Of a stretch of 64,000 nt of DNA, positions 40,741 to 52,505 are shown piece after piece. Origin of the DNA: Acanthopleura granulata (lineage: Eukaryota; Mollusca; Polyplacophora; Chitonida; Chitonidae). Every line of letters starts with the position of its first letter. Within the stretch, counting starts at the first letter, position 1. The position numbers and the translations under genes were made by a program. The notes under the pieces were generated by a model, which was given only the letters and a program-made list of their open reading frames with translations, did no database searches and had not been told where the DNA came from. The stretch covers positions 193,501 to 257,500 of the forward strand of contig JABBOT010000017.1 of NCBI GenBank assembly GCA_016165875.1. Direction: 5' to 3'.

Positions 40741-41056
40741 TTTATTTATTCATTTGATTGGTGTTTTACCTCGTAACCAAGAATATCTCACTCATGTAAC
40801 ACTACGTCCAGCATTATTGATTTGTTATGTTTACTTCTGTTTTACGCCGTACTCAAGAATCGTTCACTTACACGACGGTGTACAGCATGCAGTATGGTAG
40901 GAGGAAACCGGGCAGAGCCTAGGGGAACCCACGACCATCCGCAACTTGTTGGTGGACATTCGCACTGCGAATGGAGAGAACATTTCGTCGCACTGGTGAT
41001 GGCCAGTATTAAGGTGGGACTCAGGAGGAAGCCAGGATGAATTGTACTTGAACTAT
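40741..41056 (-). repeat. Rearranged cluster of V-SINE-like fragments
   Basis: Three pieces in the same orientation. The first (40741-about 40818) starts at the tail and stops at CCAGCATTAT. The second (about 40826-40998) starts again at the tail (TTTTACGCCGTACTCAAG) and continues through GGAGGAAACCGGGC. The third (about 40999-41056) jumps from GGCCAGTATTAAGGTGGGA to GGAGGAAGCCAGGATGA. Nested insertion or unequal exchange is likely. Confidence 0.7.
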
Positions 41057-41168
41057 AAGCTCTCTACAGACCAACTTTTCTACCATTGTTTTTCCTGTAT
41101 GTATGATACAAGAGATGAAGTTATTCAGCAATTATTTTGCCAAAGTCGATGGTGTACCATTATCTCTC

Positions 41169-41240
41169 CGGTATTCCCCATCCATAACACTGACCGCCAT
41201 CGTATATAAGTAAAAAATAAATAAATAAATAAATAAATCT
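41169..41240 (+). repeat. V-SINE-like 3' end fragment
   Basis: CCATAACACTGACCGCC, ATCGTATATAAGT and a pure (AAAT)n tail. Opposite in orientation to the cluster just upstream. Confidence 0.6.
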
Positions 41241-41985
41241 GTTGTAATTTCGAAGCATATACTGTATGAGAGTTGAACAATAGATTCATTCCAACAAGGA
41301 TAAACAGCGATTCTGTTTTGTAAAAGAATTAAGGTGTAGAATAATCGTTGAATATCTGAATTCCACTGCTATTCAGATTCTAAAGGTCATTCTGTACACA
41401 CAAACCTATCATAAAATTTAATGAAGTCAAAGTTAACAGAGCACATTTTCAGTTCCCTTTTTTGTACACATATTATATCCTTCGTATGTTTGGCATACGA
41501 GTGAAATATGAACACACCAGCTGATTCCATCTTAATGGGGGGGGGGGCAAAACTAATTTTCTTACAGATATATCTGCACCGACGTGCTGAGGTCATAAAA
41601 AAATGTTCCTAAAGTGCGTGTGAATGATATTACCTCGATGTTTTTGTCAAAAATTTACTTCTGTAATCAGTCTATCATAACCATTCTGTGTTTCTTTGAA
41701 CTCGCCTCTCTGATTTTTATCTTTAACAATGCACTCCAAAATTGTCGCCATTTCTTTCCGACGCCAATGGATCACATGGTGCTAATGATCGCTTGCAACA
41801 ATGAAACAGGGCCGTCTATTGAGAGATCACTTCATCGATGGCACTCTAGATGAATTTGTGACATCAAAGTAGTAATTTGCTTTCGTTCGCTAATATTTCT
41901 CTCGTTTTTATTTAACTAGAGGCAAAAATTGAACTGAGCAGTTAAGTTTATTTCCTCTTAAACAAAACCGGTGTTTTAAGCAAAA
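41241..41985. other. No gene; 11-G tract at 41537-41547
   Basis: Open frames lack domains. The only notable feature is the homopolymer tract. Confidence 0.4.
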
Positions 41986-41989
41986 CGAA

Positions 41990-42110
41990 TTTGACGCGTC
42001 TTTGTTGTGGAGCCCTAGACACTCGCCATGCACTCGTGACTAGAGCGCATGCGCACGCACCCGGCACGCGGCCGATAATGCGGCGCTTGTTTTCGGGCTT
42101 ATCTCCCTTC
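41990..42110. promoter_or_regulatory. CpG-rich block with NRF1-type palindrome
   Basis: CpG-dense island with GCGCATGCGC (42045-42054), CACGCGGCCG and GCGGCGC, next to TTAATTCG/ATTAACC elements. Promoter-like, but no exon was recognised on either side. Confidence 0.3.
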
Positions 42111-42179
42111 CGTTGGTTAATTCGTCTTAATCACCCAAAAGGGGATCAATTAACCCTTGATAAAGTCAGTTTCTGAATT

Positions 42180-45100
42180 CGCCAACAGTTTGGCCATGGT
42201 AAACACCGGAACTATTGATTTGATCAAAAAATCAACGAATCGTTCAAAAGAGAAAGAACAAACGCTTCACAACATGTATACAGAGCATCATTCATTCAAA
42301 TGGAAATAAACAGGCGAAATACCCATTTCAGGGCTAAATTGCGGCAATTCTTTATATCTGAGTGTTAATGATTTTAATCAACAAGAAACTTTGTCCAAGG
42401 TTGTCTTTATGCTCATTATTTTCACGCTTGTCAAAACACCTTAAAAGTATCATTCTTTCCGCGATTTATTTCCTTATATACGCCCTTTGTCGACCAGGTT
42501 TGCATGTATTTGACTTTTGTTTGTTGAATCGAAAAAAATATCAGCTTTCTGTAAAAAAAAAAGCAGTACTAACTACGAGTGATACACAGTATTGTTCCTG
42601 AAGATCATATCGACATACTTTATTGTATCAGAAGCACACAAAGTGTGTAATTTCCACTGTAAAAAGCACACAAATTGTCTACCTGTGATATACATCTATA
42701 CATGTAGATGTACATGTATGATTTTGTACACGGTGGGTCTGAGGGAGTAAGTATTATGGGTTGATGGACATCCCCATGTAACAAGTGTATATGCCTAGTA
42801 CAGAAACGTTTTCTGTATGCTTGTAAGTAAGATATGGTTGTGTTTTTTTCTATTATATTTAAAGAATATTTCTTGCACATGAAGGAATACAGTTTTATGA
42901 ATGACTGAGGGAAACCACGGGACGTTGGTAAATAAATGACGAACTTGTCCACATTTTACGTGCATGTGTATGTTGTATTAGTGGACATTAAGACAAGTGA
43001 TCTCCAATAAAGATATTGGCTAATCCCAAGATAATGAGGATGACTGATTTGCTTCATGTTTGTAACTTCTAGAGAAATTTTCAAAGGTATAAAGTCTTCA
43101 ATCTTATCAGAAAGCATTGTGCTTCTAAATGGAGCTATATACAAGCATTACGAATGAACAGTAATTCTTTTTTACGAAACATATCCATGATTTGCTGTTT
43201 TTCCGGACTAAAGTGCAAATCTTGCAAATCCTCAAATCGCACCAGATCCATTTCACACGGGTCAGCACATTTTAAAACTTTTGATGAGTGACGCTCCTCG
43301 AGACATGCAAGCTATTCTATTTTCTAGGGGACATTTGGAAGATTTTATACTGTCGTTGAAGACCCCTTCCCTTCCACCAGTGCGACGAAGGTAACCACTT
43401 AATATCGCTGTGCGGTTGAAAATCGATGCATGAAGGTGTGAGAAAGCTTACCACTTACTTACCAAAGTGTCTTCTCTGACGCCTAAAAAAAACCAGCCTC
43501 GTAGCACTGAAATAATCATTATAGATCAGTATTAAAGACATATGCAATCATTTAATTTATTTCACCTCTATTTTCTATAATTTTCTTGTTGCGACATTAG
43601 CTGGGGCCAATTATGCATGTAATACTACATGTATCTCGATGGAAGATTACTCTCCCAGCCCATAATGTGATGCTTAGATATATGCCCCATAATGCTGCAA
43701 ATTGTTACATTTCGGGCTATTGGTAAATTTTAAGCGCCCCTACCATGTCTCAAATCTCAATGCCACAATGCCATATTATAAAAGACTGCAAATTTGCTAG
43801 ATTTAGCGTAGGAGTTCTGCTACCGGTAACAGATTATCCCTGAAGAAAAGAGTTTAGACTGCAATATAAAGACTACAGCATATAGAGTGAAACTGTAGAT
43901 CAGCGACGACATGTAGTGTCATGGTTGGCAAATTGTCACTGGTGACAGGTGAAATGTGGCCTCTTGTCCACTTATCTCGGCTTTTTGTTCAACTGTTCAT
44001 ATAAATGTTTCGAAACATTAATTTGCACGCCCCTGGCGCCATGGCTTAAATAGATTGAAGTAAAAAAATCCAGTGACGTTAGCTGCAATTTTTGGAAGAC
44101 GTTTGCATAGAATTACTTGAAGCGCTGTGTTGTCGTCGCACTTAATGCACAGTTATACCTGAAAACACTCTGAAGGGAAAAAGATAAAAGTATATGGATG
44201 AAGATGAAAAACATTCGCGCCAGTTACCAGAACCAGTATATAGACACTGCGTCTCCCGACCCACATGTCTCTCCAGGTGTCCTGCTAACGCCTCCAGATC
44301 AATACTTACGTTAAATTTGAACTTCAAGTATAGTTATTCTATTTTCATTCAATTAATCTATCTCTGAATACACGATTTGCGGAGACCAGACGACTAGCAT
44401 ATAAGGTCACGTGATGCGCGAACTGCACGTGCTGTCTTGTGAGTTCGGTAGTAAATTTCACTCGCAGGTGTCTCTCGTGTGGGCGCAAATCTTTCCGCCT
44501 AATTAATCTCGGATTGAATTCACAGCTTGCTGATTAACTGCTTTTTTTAAAAATTGGCTTTGGTTTACATTAAAATTTGCACCGTTGTTTACTTCACGGA
44601 AAGAACTGTCCACTGCATATAAACATTGTGTTTTTCAGAGATATTTAAATAATACCATTAATAAAATGACGCCTCTAGGGTCCACCTGACCATAGATTAC
44701 GAAGCATCTCGTCTGAATATATGTAAATGACGCGCATATAGGCTTTAATACAGACATGTATTATAACTTACATCAAAGCTAAGTCAGCAGGGTGGAAGCG
44801 TAAGAATAATTTGTCTTTGTGGTTTTACACGCAGTTGTTTTTAAGTCCATGGTTATTTTTCAACTTCAATTCAGTTTTAAGATTTATAATTGACCTTTGC
44901 AACTGCTACGAGATGACGAATCCGATTTGGTTCAGCTTTAGCATATGTATGAGCATAAGAAACATCCTCAAAGCCTTTCTGGGTGTAAAAATATGCTGAT
45001 GCATATATTATCGTCGCTTTACGCCTTGAATTTGTGATATAAATCACAAAATAAACTGAAACCTTAAAAGTTCATCCCCAAATGCAAATGGAAAAGTTTG

Positions 45101-45884
45101 ATTGATTTTATACAGAAGTATTACCATGTGCACGTGGAGATTCCAGTTATTTGTATATTATAGTATGATTAATTATTTACTACATATATTTAGGTCAAGA
45201 GTTCCACTGGCTGAATACAAAACGTTTCGCTCAAGATAAGTCCTTAAAACTTAAAGGATGAATCAATGATTTACTTCACTCAAGATCTCAAGGGTGTCTT
45301 ACTAATATGACGGAATTCAGGTGTGTGGACAGAGAAAATCGGAATTACAGGGGAAAACAACTGCCTTTTAACTGATACACCTCTTGACCTAAAGCCGTCG
45401 ACGAAATGCCAACACTTGGATTTGAGTGTGTGACTTCATTAGTCAAGCTGTTACTTTTGTAGATCCTACGAGATAAATTTGCAAAGAACAACAAAGAGGT
45501 GTGCTAAAGAGCATCTATAACGCATTAAGCTTAAAATTGTGAATTAGGTGAATAATAACTACGAAACTGGTCAAAGTTTCATTTCCATATCTTTCTCAAA
45601 CATTTTCAACAAATTCCCGGTAAACTTGGAGCTCACAATTTTGAACCTATAAGGTATTGTACGGGAACGAATATATCAATTGCACCACTTCCTCTGTGTA
45701 ATTTAACATGGTGCCTACTTTTTCGATGGTTTAGAGCAAATGATGAAATTAACAAATATACCAGTCCGGATGACTGAATGAGAAAGCCAGTCTTTATGGC
45801 AGCGGAGAATATTTCAGCTTGAAAATCTCAAGTTACTTATTCATATAGACTGCAGTATTCATATGCCAGGCACGGTCTTTCGTA
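42180..45884. other. No gene recognised
   Basis: AT-rich. Contains a repeat R family copy (listed separately) and an imperfect palindromic run of ACATGTA motifs at about 42690-42719. Confidence 0.35.
43864..43985 (+). repeat. Repeat R family, partial copy
   Basis: TATAAAGACTACAG, AGATCAGCGACGAC, GTCATGGTTGGCAAATTGTC and GGTGAAATGTGGCCTCTTGTC occur in the same order as in the other R copies. Confidence 0.55.
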
Positions 45885-45887
45885 CTG

Positions 45888-46006
45888 CATGGGTTTCCCC
45901 CGCGCTCTACCTGGTTTTCTCCCACCATTCTGTCGTCCTCTTATAAGTGAAATATGCTTGAGTACGACGTAAAATACCAATCAGTTGGTAAATAGATAAA
46001 TAAATC
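45888..46006 (+). repeat. V-SINE-like 3' half
   Basis: GGGTTTCCCCCGCGCTCTA, TTTTCTCCCACCATTCTG, TTATAAGTGAAATATGCTTG, AGTACGACGTAAAATACC and a TAAATAAATCA tail. 5'-truncated. Confidence 0.85.
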
Positions 46007-47255
46007 ATATTGCGATAAGCAATACACTGTCTTTAGTATATGGCGAATCTATAAAGCCCTATACCTGACTGTAACGGAAGGAATTTTATCTTATATATGT
46101 ATATTCTTTTCCTTCGATTTTCTCTAACTGCAATCCACTTGAAACTTACCGGGGTGTTTATTGCTAAGGACGGTGCAGTGTCGAGTATATTCCACAATCT
46201 GCATATTGCGTGTGCAAATCCAGCAATAATGATATCACAGACACGGCACTCCACTGGCCTATAACAACTGTAATTGTTTTTGTTATAAATCATAATATGT
46301 CAGTGAAGACGCCCTTTACAGTTCCCGGAGCAAAGGTGAACATAAACAGTCACTGGCTCCCCTGTACACTGGTGTGACGTTGCATGACGTTCTTTCAAGA
46401 GCATTTGTCATCTTGTGCCTGAAAATATATGCTTCACATGTGACATAGTTCGTCCGTCGCTTGCCATAGACCCCCTGGTTTAAGGGAGCCATTCCTTTCC
46501 AGTGGCTTCATGTATGGCGTTACAAATTCGTGTGTGCAGTTGAATATCTCCTAAGATGTTCATCGTGAAAAAGAGATACTGAACACATGAGGTACATGTA
46601 GTGGCATCATGCATGGAGCCACAGGGAAAGAACGACTCTCCATGGTTTAAGCCTCCATGTATGAAACTGGTCACCATCATATAACTGACATATTGGCAGC
46701 TGCGGTGTTTAATGCCAGTTTAAAAATCAGCCCACCTGTTGTCCGGAGGAGTTTCTTTAATGCCACAACCAGCGCCTCGCTTTCATTGATACGATATTGT
46801 CATCAATGGCGTTTTGCTTCACGGTTGTGTCTTATTCAGCATAACCCGAGGCAATGCATAAACTGTGTATGCATCAGTGGGTTAACATCTATGAGGCGTT
46901 TCGAGGTTTATAAGTAATTTGTATTTCCTCACCAAACTACCAAGTGACTTAACGAGTCTCGGAATTTCAGCTCTGTTTGCTTGTTTTTTCTCGGTGCGGG
47001 GCTGCTGTGGCATGGGTTGGGAGAAGTAGGTAACCGATTATAAACGTCCGTTTGCATTGCTGTCACTGATTCTGCCATTTGTTTGCCATTTTCATTCATT
47101 TTTTGTTTTGACTTTTTGCCCTTACCTGCAATGCTATGGCTGGAATAAACAGCCAAATTGATTATTCATATCGAGTAAATCATACTGGCCAAGGGCGCGA
47201 AGTACATTAAGAAGACGTTATGTTACTTATTGGTGGTTTGTGTGTATACTCTGAC
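46007..47255. other. No gene recognised
   Basis: Only short frames without domain support. Confidence 0.35.
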
Positions 47256-47267
47256 AATATCGATTTA

Positions 47268-47479
47268 TTTATTTATTGGATTGGTTTTTTACGCCGTACT
47301 CAAGATTATTTCACGTGTACGACGGTGACCAGCATTAAGGTGGGAGGAAACTGGGCAAAGCCCGAGGGAAAGGAAGCCAACATGAGCTGGACTTGACCTC
47401 ATAGCGAACGCGTTGGTGAGAGGCATTGGGTCATGACGCCGCGCTGGTGCGCTAATTCCCTCGGCTACGGAGGCTCCCC
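47268..47479 (-). repeat. V-SINE-like copy with target-site duplication and internal deletion
   Basis: Near-complete minus copy with tail, core GGGAGGAAACTGGGC, and head ending ACGGAGGCTCCCC. The stretch normally between CCCGGGGGAAA and GGAAGCCAGC is deleted. Flanked by AATATCGATTTA (47256-47267) and AATTTCGATTTA (47480-47491), a 12-bp duplication with one mismatch. Confidence 0.88.
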
Positions 47480-47491
47480 AATTTCGATTTA

Positions 47492-49270
47492 CCCATTGAT
47501 ATTCAGTAGCCTCGGTTAAATGCATGAGTTAGAGAATTCCGGCTTCCAAAGGCAAGGCAGTCCACGTAAATACAGAATTCACAGTTGTTGGTAATTCTCG
47601 AATCGAAGGATGACAGTCCTGTAAGTGGCACACAGCATTGGTCATGATACACCGATAATATCCAATTTCTCGTCAAGGTGTAACTTCTTAGGTCGGACGG
47701 GTTGACAAAAGCGTTCGTGATGCCGAGCTGGCGATGTAAGTTTCACTCCTCGGAAATATATTCAAAGTCACTGTCAGGGTAAACTGGGATGAAATGTACG
47801 TAATCGCACAGAGAGACAATGAGCGATACAAGCTCCTAAAGAACGTCTCAAACAAAATAGAAAATACGTAAAGAAATTTCTGGATGGTTTGATCGTAAAC
47901 ATGTTTAAAAACACAGCTTTCCAGAATGTACGCTCTATGTACAGTGACACGAAACACATAACCACAGAATCCCCGAGAACGCGTGACTGCATTACAATAC
48001 AGGTCACAACGTACCCAGGCGAAAAATCTGTCAGACACTGACCCGGTTAGCGCAAAAACAAATAAAAAAACACAATACAATGTTTTGCAGACTGGGCTCG
48101 TATATATTGCTTGGCTGATTGACAGTGTACGTGCGTGGATGCAGTTATTGATTGAATGGTCCAGTGATAGACAGTGTTCATTGGAGTGCCTTTCACGGTT
48201 TCAAGTTGTCATGGTTAGCATCTAGAGTTGTTGCCTTAGTCTTTTGTTTTGGTGTTTTACGCCACACTCAAAAGTAGTCCATTCACAAGATAATCGACAA
48301 CGATCGACAACGATCCGACCTACCCAATAGACCACAAACCAGTGCTGTAATGTTTTAAAGCTAAGACCCAAATCGTTTGCAATAGCAGTGTTAGATGATT
48401 ACTTAAGAGAAAAGTTTAAATGAATGACTTGGATAAATGCATTTCACACTGTGTAATGTACACTTTTCAGCATGTGTTAATATTTGTTTTAAGTAAATAA
48501 AGTGCAATCAGAAGTTGAGGTTCTACTGTGTATTTCGCGGACCATATTGAACAAAGTGAAGCACAGTGAAATCACCAAATTCTTTTCAGCTGGTAAATAG
48601 GTTCTAAGTGCTATTACATTTCTACTTTTGCATACTTTTCCGTAAACGTGGGTAGCTCTGTTAAGGTCTGAGAAACATTTATTCCACTATACCGATCAAA
48701 CCGCCTCCGTAGCGTAGTTATCACAATCAAACGGAAAAAAAGCTCTTCTAATTTCGTGTTTTAGCTTTTGTAAGAAACGAGAACCTAAAAAAGTTCATTT
48801 CATCAACTAATAACAAAACGTAGGAGTCATAATTATGACTACCTGTCATCGGACTGTATGGTAAATGCGTGGTACGAACATATGTTGCATCGCTGTGAGC
48901 CCAGATGTGTATACTGGCTTAATGCGTCATCGTGAGCGGATAAAGACCGTTAGTAGGTGTGTACGGACAAATACTCATTTACATCCCCAACTCGTCCCCA
49001 ACTTGATTGAAAACAGACACGTCATTTTTCCACTCGACCATAACCCTACAGTACCTGGTTTTCAGTTGTTGTTTAAACCCTCAGCAAGGTTGTCAAGAGA
49101 ATAAAAATAAAAGTAAAGAGTAGCCTCATATGTATGAAAAACCAAAGCAATGTAAAATACTGATGGAAAAACACTTGACACAGAACTCCACATCAGAACT
49201 ATCTACCTCACCTAAGCAACTTAGCAACACACAGGCGCCATATATGTGGGGTGAAAATAGACACGTTTTA
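47492..49270. other. No gene; small SINE/tRNA-like scraps
   Basis: A SINE tail fragment on the minus strand (about 48247-48300, TTTTACGCCACACTCAA) is followed by two copies of CGACAACGAT. CCGCCTCCGTAGCGTAGTTA (48701-48720) resembles the 5' end of a tRNA-Val, without the rest of a tRNA. A 130-codon minus frame at 47688-48080 has no supporting domain. Confidence 0.35.
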
Positions 49271-49328
49271 GTTACCGGGCTTGGCTATCTCGAGCAAACT
49301 TAATATTGGTGATTTGAGGCCCGGTAAC
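49271..49328. repeat. Short inverted repeat
   Basis: GTTACCGGGC (49271-49280) and its exact reverse complement GCCCGGTAAC (49319-49328), separated by 38 bp. Could be the ends of a tiny element or a hairpin. Confidence 0.5.
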
Positions 49329-49849
49329 CAGTACATGAGTATTTCCTACCGAGTTTTCACGAAGTGTGACCTCAATCCCCGATTCACAGTGGAGTAGATA
49401 AATTACTACGCATGAACAGGTTTTGTACCCTTATGACTTCACCAAGCCTTTTTCCATAAAAAGTAGGCCTATATACACGAAAGTGTTAGATATGCGTGCT
49501 TTTGATATTAATACACCTTTGTTGGGCTACATGTATATATTATACTTTCTGGTGTATTTGTGAAGAGCAATCCAATCAGACATTGCCTGTGATAACCCGA
49601 GTGGAAAATCATAGGACAGTTAACACTTGTAAATATTCAAGTGGGCCAATTATTTGTCTCGTGCCCATCCCAAGGACTGGCGGGGTGAAACAACTTAACC
49701 ACAAACACATCCTAAAGTGTTATGCTACATTTTGCCCCACGCGTCTCCCCTCTTTCAAAGAGACCCAAACACAGTCCCACCCCTACCCTCTCCCCAACCT
49801 TTCTTATTCGCTCGCTTAGTCACTCGCTCTCATCCATCGTTTGTCCGTC

Positions 49850-50270
49850 TTCCTAATAAGTCTACATCCAACTGGACTGTGTGATTTATGCCATGTAGAA
49901 GAGGCAGAACTACACTTTTTGTCGCGATATCCTAGATATGGTAGTGACAGGATACCAATGCTAACAAAACTTCGATTTGGTATTTTCAAATTAACTCCTG
50001 ACTCCATTCTTTGACCTCGTTAAAGCGGAGAGGTTTACAATGAAATCGTACGTTTTTGTGTGCACACTGGAAGATTTGTTAGTGCATATACTTGTTTGTA
50101 GAGTTGTTTTTTATTTCTGTTATTTTTTGTATTTATTTTCTTTATGTAATGAAAGTTAATATTAACTGCATGTAAGGAAATCTCTCCTTCCGGATTATAC
50201 TTTGTGGCGTGAATCATCCCTTTACGGGCTTGGCATACGCCAAGTAAACAAATTCCATTCCATTCTATGC
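49850..50270 (+). mobile_element. LINE remnant: C-terminal end and 3'UTR
   Basis: The + strand frame ending with a stop near 50013 encodes CDLCHVEEAELHFL followed by RYPRYGSDR. This resembles the Cys/His motif C-terminal to reverse transcriptase in many animal LINEs (C-x2-C-x7-8-H, then a CP-Y-x3-R block), here with the last Cys lost. It is followed by an AT-rich stretch and TTTACGGGCTTGGCATACGCC plus ATTCCATTCC repeats, like a LINE 3'UTR. No RT domain remains upstream. Clade not determinable. Confidence 0.5.
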
Positions 50271-50420
50271 ATTGTCCGTGGAGCCTTTGTAACGAGATGT
50301 TGAGATGCGTTTGCGCAATTAACCGAAGATCACTTGTTTTCCACCAATTTACTGTTGCATATCTGTACGTCATGCGTGCGAAAGTTCGTCAGCGACTTCC
50401 AAAAGGTCGGTAGTTAAACT

Positions 50421-50510
50421 CGTGCCCTCCGGAAAATCCTAAAACTGGCCGCCCATCACAGCAACGAAAAGGTCTTCAGTATGGCGTTAGCAACAATCAA
50501 ATAAGTAAAT
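50421..50510 (+). repeat. Degraded SINE tail
   Basis: CTGGCCGCCCATCACAGC, TATGGCGTTAGCAACAATCA and AAATAAGTAAATA fit a decayed V-SINE-like 3' end. Confidence 0.4.
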
Positions 50511-50540
50511 ACATCTTAGATAAAAATCCGTTGTACATTT

Positions 50541-50691
50541 ACGTGGGAAGGTCGACCAGCAACCTGCCGATGGTCGTAAGTTTTCCCCAGGCTTTGTCCG
50601 ATTTTTTCACTCTATGGCCGCCGTCCAATAAGGGATATATTTTTGATTATTCGAAGTAAAACACAAATAAATAAATTAATTAATAAATATG
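50541..50691 (+). repeat. V-SINE-like copy, head missing
   Basis: ACGTGGGAAGGTCGACCAGC, AACCTGCCGATGGTCGTAAG, TTTTCCCCAGGC and GGCCGCCGTCCAATAAGG with an AAATAAATAAATTAAT tail. Confidence 0.75.
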
Positions 50692-52006
50692 TTATTAGTG
50701 TCAAATAGTGTGTCATTCCTGATGCGTAATTCTTGAAATCTAACAAAGCATTTCCCTACTCATCACGATATTCATGATTTCTCTTTTGAGCCATTAATAT
50801 TAGATCTCCTGATCACTCCAACCTCACGGACCATTTGTATGTTAAGTTTAAAGCAACATGGTTCGGAGGGTTTGGAATGCAAACCCCGTATTCGTGTCTT
50901 CAGTGTTAATGTTTATGGGCAATGTTAAAACCTCTTCGCTAAATCTCTTGCAATTACGTAGACCGCGTCTTGATCTAGGCACCATGTAATCGTTTCAATG
51001 AAAGACTTTGAAAGGCTACATAAAGGGGCCAAATCGCAGTGAAAGATATCATTTCCTACCGTGACGCTGCAAAGCGTAATTGGCTCGTACCTAAGTGTGT
51101 CATGAGTACACGCACATCGTACAACTAGACAGAACACAGGAACACACAGTTTTAGGCAGCTTTCTTACAGGCGGAAAGGAATTTTTACGAATTCCCCATC
51201 ACAGTGCACTTCACGTCTGCCTACCATTGTCCTCAAGATTTTATCATACCATCCGCTATTGATACATAAATTCTCTGTTATTTGTGATGAAAATTCCTGT
51301 TGCTTTCATCCGGCAACCTTGGTGCACAAGTTGATGCTGCTTATGAAACCTAACATAACATAACAGAACAGAAACAATCGCATTCTTGCCAGAACTCCCG
51401 TGGACTAAAATGCTTCACCCAGCCACTGGCGCAGTTATATTTGCCACAAACTGGCAGTAGCGTGTTTGAAAGCTGCCAATAAACATCTTTAAATCCTGTC
51501 TTCAAAGGACATTCAGAACTGCACGTGGAACAAAAATGAAAGATGTATTAGCCAAGGAAACCGAATTTGACTTATACGAAATAGTGCAACATGGCGGCGC
51601 CCAGTAGTCTGACAACGACAACATATCCATGTGATTCTGCGTGATATAGTGAAGTTTCCAGTTCATCTCTGAAAAAAAATGCAGGCAGAGCAAAATAGCT
51701 CGTACATATATGTAACTTAGAGCTGATATCTCAACGTAGGCCTGAAGAAGGAAGTAGGTTTAGTTCTAGTTTAAAATGATAATGAAAATTGTGCAAGCTT
51801 TGGGTGGGTATGGGTTTTATTGATGAAATTCTTGGCAGGAGTGTTCAAGCATTCAAACACTAAAACGGAAACAGCGCCAGACTAGCGCTAATTTCGCGCG
51901 GTTTGACAAAGTCTTGCGAGATCTCGCATTCTCGTATTTTCGTGCTTCGTGGCTTACAAAAGGCGAGAAACAAGAGTGGCCCCATTCCACTTATACTGAG
52001 GACCAC
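50692..52006. other. No gene; YY1-like motif near 51590
   Basis: GCAACATGGCGGCGCCC (about 51588-51604) resembles a YY1 consensus, typical of promoters, but no exon was recognised nearby. A run of ATCTCGCATTCTCGTATTTT-type sequence lies at about 51920-51945. Confidence 0.3.
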
Positions 52007-52030
52007 TTTCCTTTCAACTTTCCTTTCAAC
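52007..52030. repeat. Tandem 12-mer TTTCCTTTCAAC, two copies
   Basis: Two exact adjacent copies. Confidence 0.85.
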
Positions 52031-52214
52031 AAAAATGCAAATCACGAGTATTTGACAGCGGTGGTTATCAAGTGGCGTGAGATGCGCAAACCGCCGCACG
52101 AGCGTCGTCCACCACTCATTGTGGCCAAGACCCCACCGTGAAAGCGGGGGCTGGAGCGGGTAGAGTGGGGATGTGGAAATTTCCTGTCCAGTGCCGGACT
52201 GAAAAGGCATCTCT

Positions 52215-52447
52215 GGCCCCCAGGATCACAAAGCTGTCTCAAACTTCAGGCAGACTTAGCCTTAAATTCAGAACAGTTTAGAGAGTTAAGGTTGAGACTC
52301 TTCGGGTTTTCATTTCAAAACTAAGACTTGCCCTGCACCCTCATGACAAAAAGGAAAGTTTGTATGAAGCTCAAATCTAGTTTCAGGATTAATAATACAA
52401 AGTAAGACCAAGTCTGACTTAAGCCTAAGTTTCGTGATCCTGAGGCC
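52215..52447. mobile_element. MITE-like element with terminal inverted repeats
   Basis: The left end GGCCCCCAGGATCACAAAGC and the inverted right end GGCCTCAGGATCACGAAACT match closely. The similarity extends imperfectly for about 60 bp (CAGACTTAGCCTTAA against CAGACTTGGTCTTA). 233 bp, no coding capacity. No clear target-site duplication was seen, so the superfamily is undetermined. Confidence 0.55.
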
Positions 52448-52505
52448 ATGTGTCCTAATAACTGAAAGACAAACGTCTTAACCACTCTGCCAAGGCTCGA
52501 TCACT
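52448..52505 (-). repeat. tRNA-like sequence next to the MITE
   Basis: On the minus strand CCTTGGCAGAGTGGTTAAGA is A-box-like, resembling the 5' end of tRNA-Leu/Ser, followed by CGTTTGTCTTTCAGTTATTAGG. No B-box follows because the MITE begins there. Probably a SINE head interrupted by the MITE, not a tRNA gene. Confidence 0.35.

Noticed and set aside
47688..48080. 130-codon minus frame starting with a hydrophobic signal-like segment
   Set aside because: No recognisable domain, no cysteine pattern, no splice context; a frame this long can arise by chance over 64 kb.
48701..48730. tRNA-Val gene
   Set aside because: Only the 5' end resembles a tRNA; no anticodon arm or T-arm follows.
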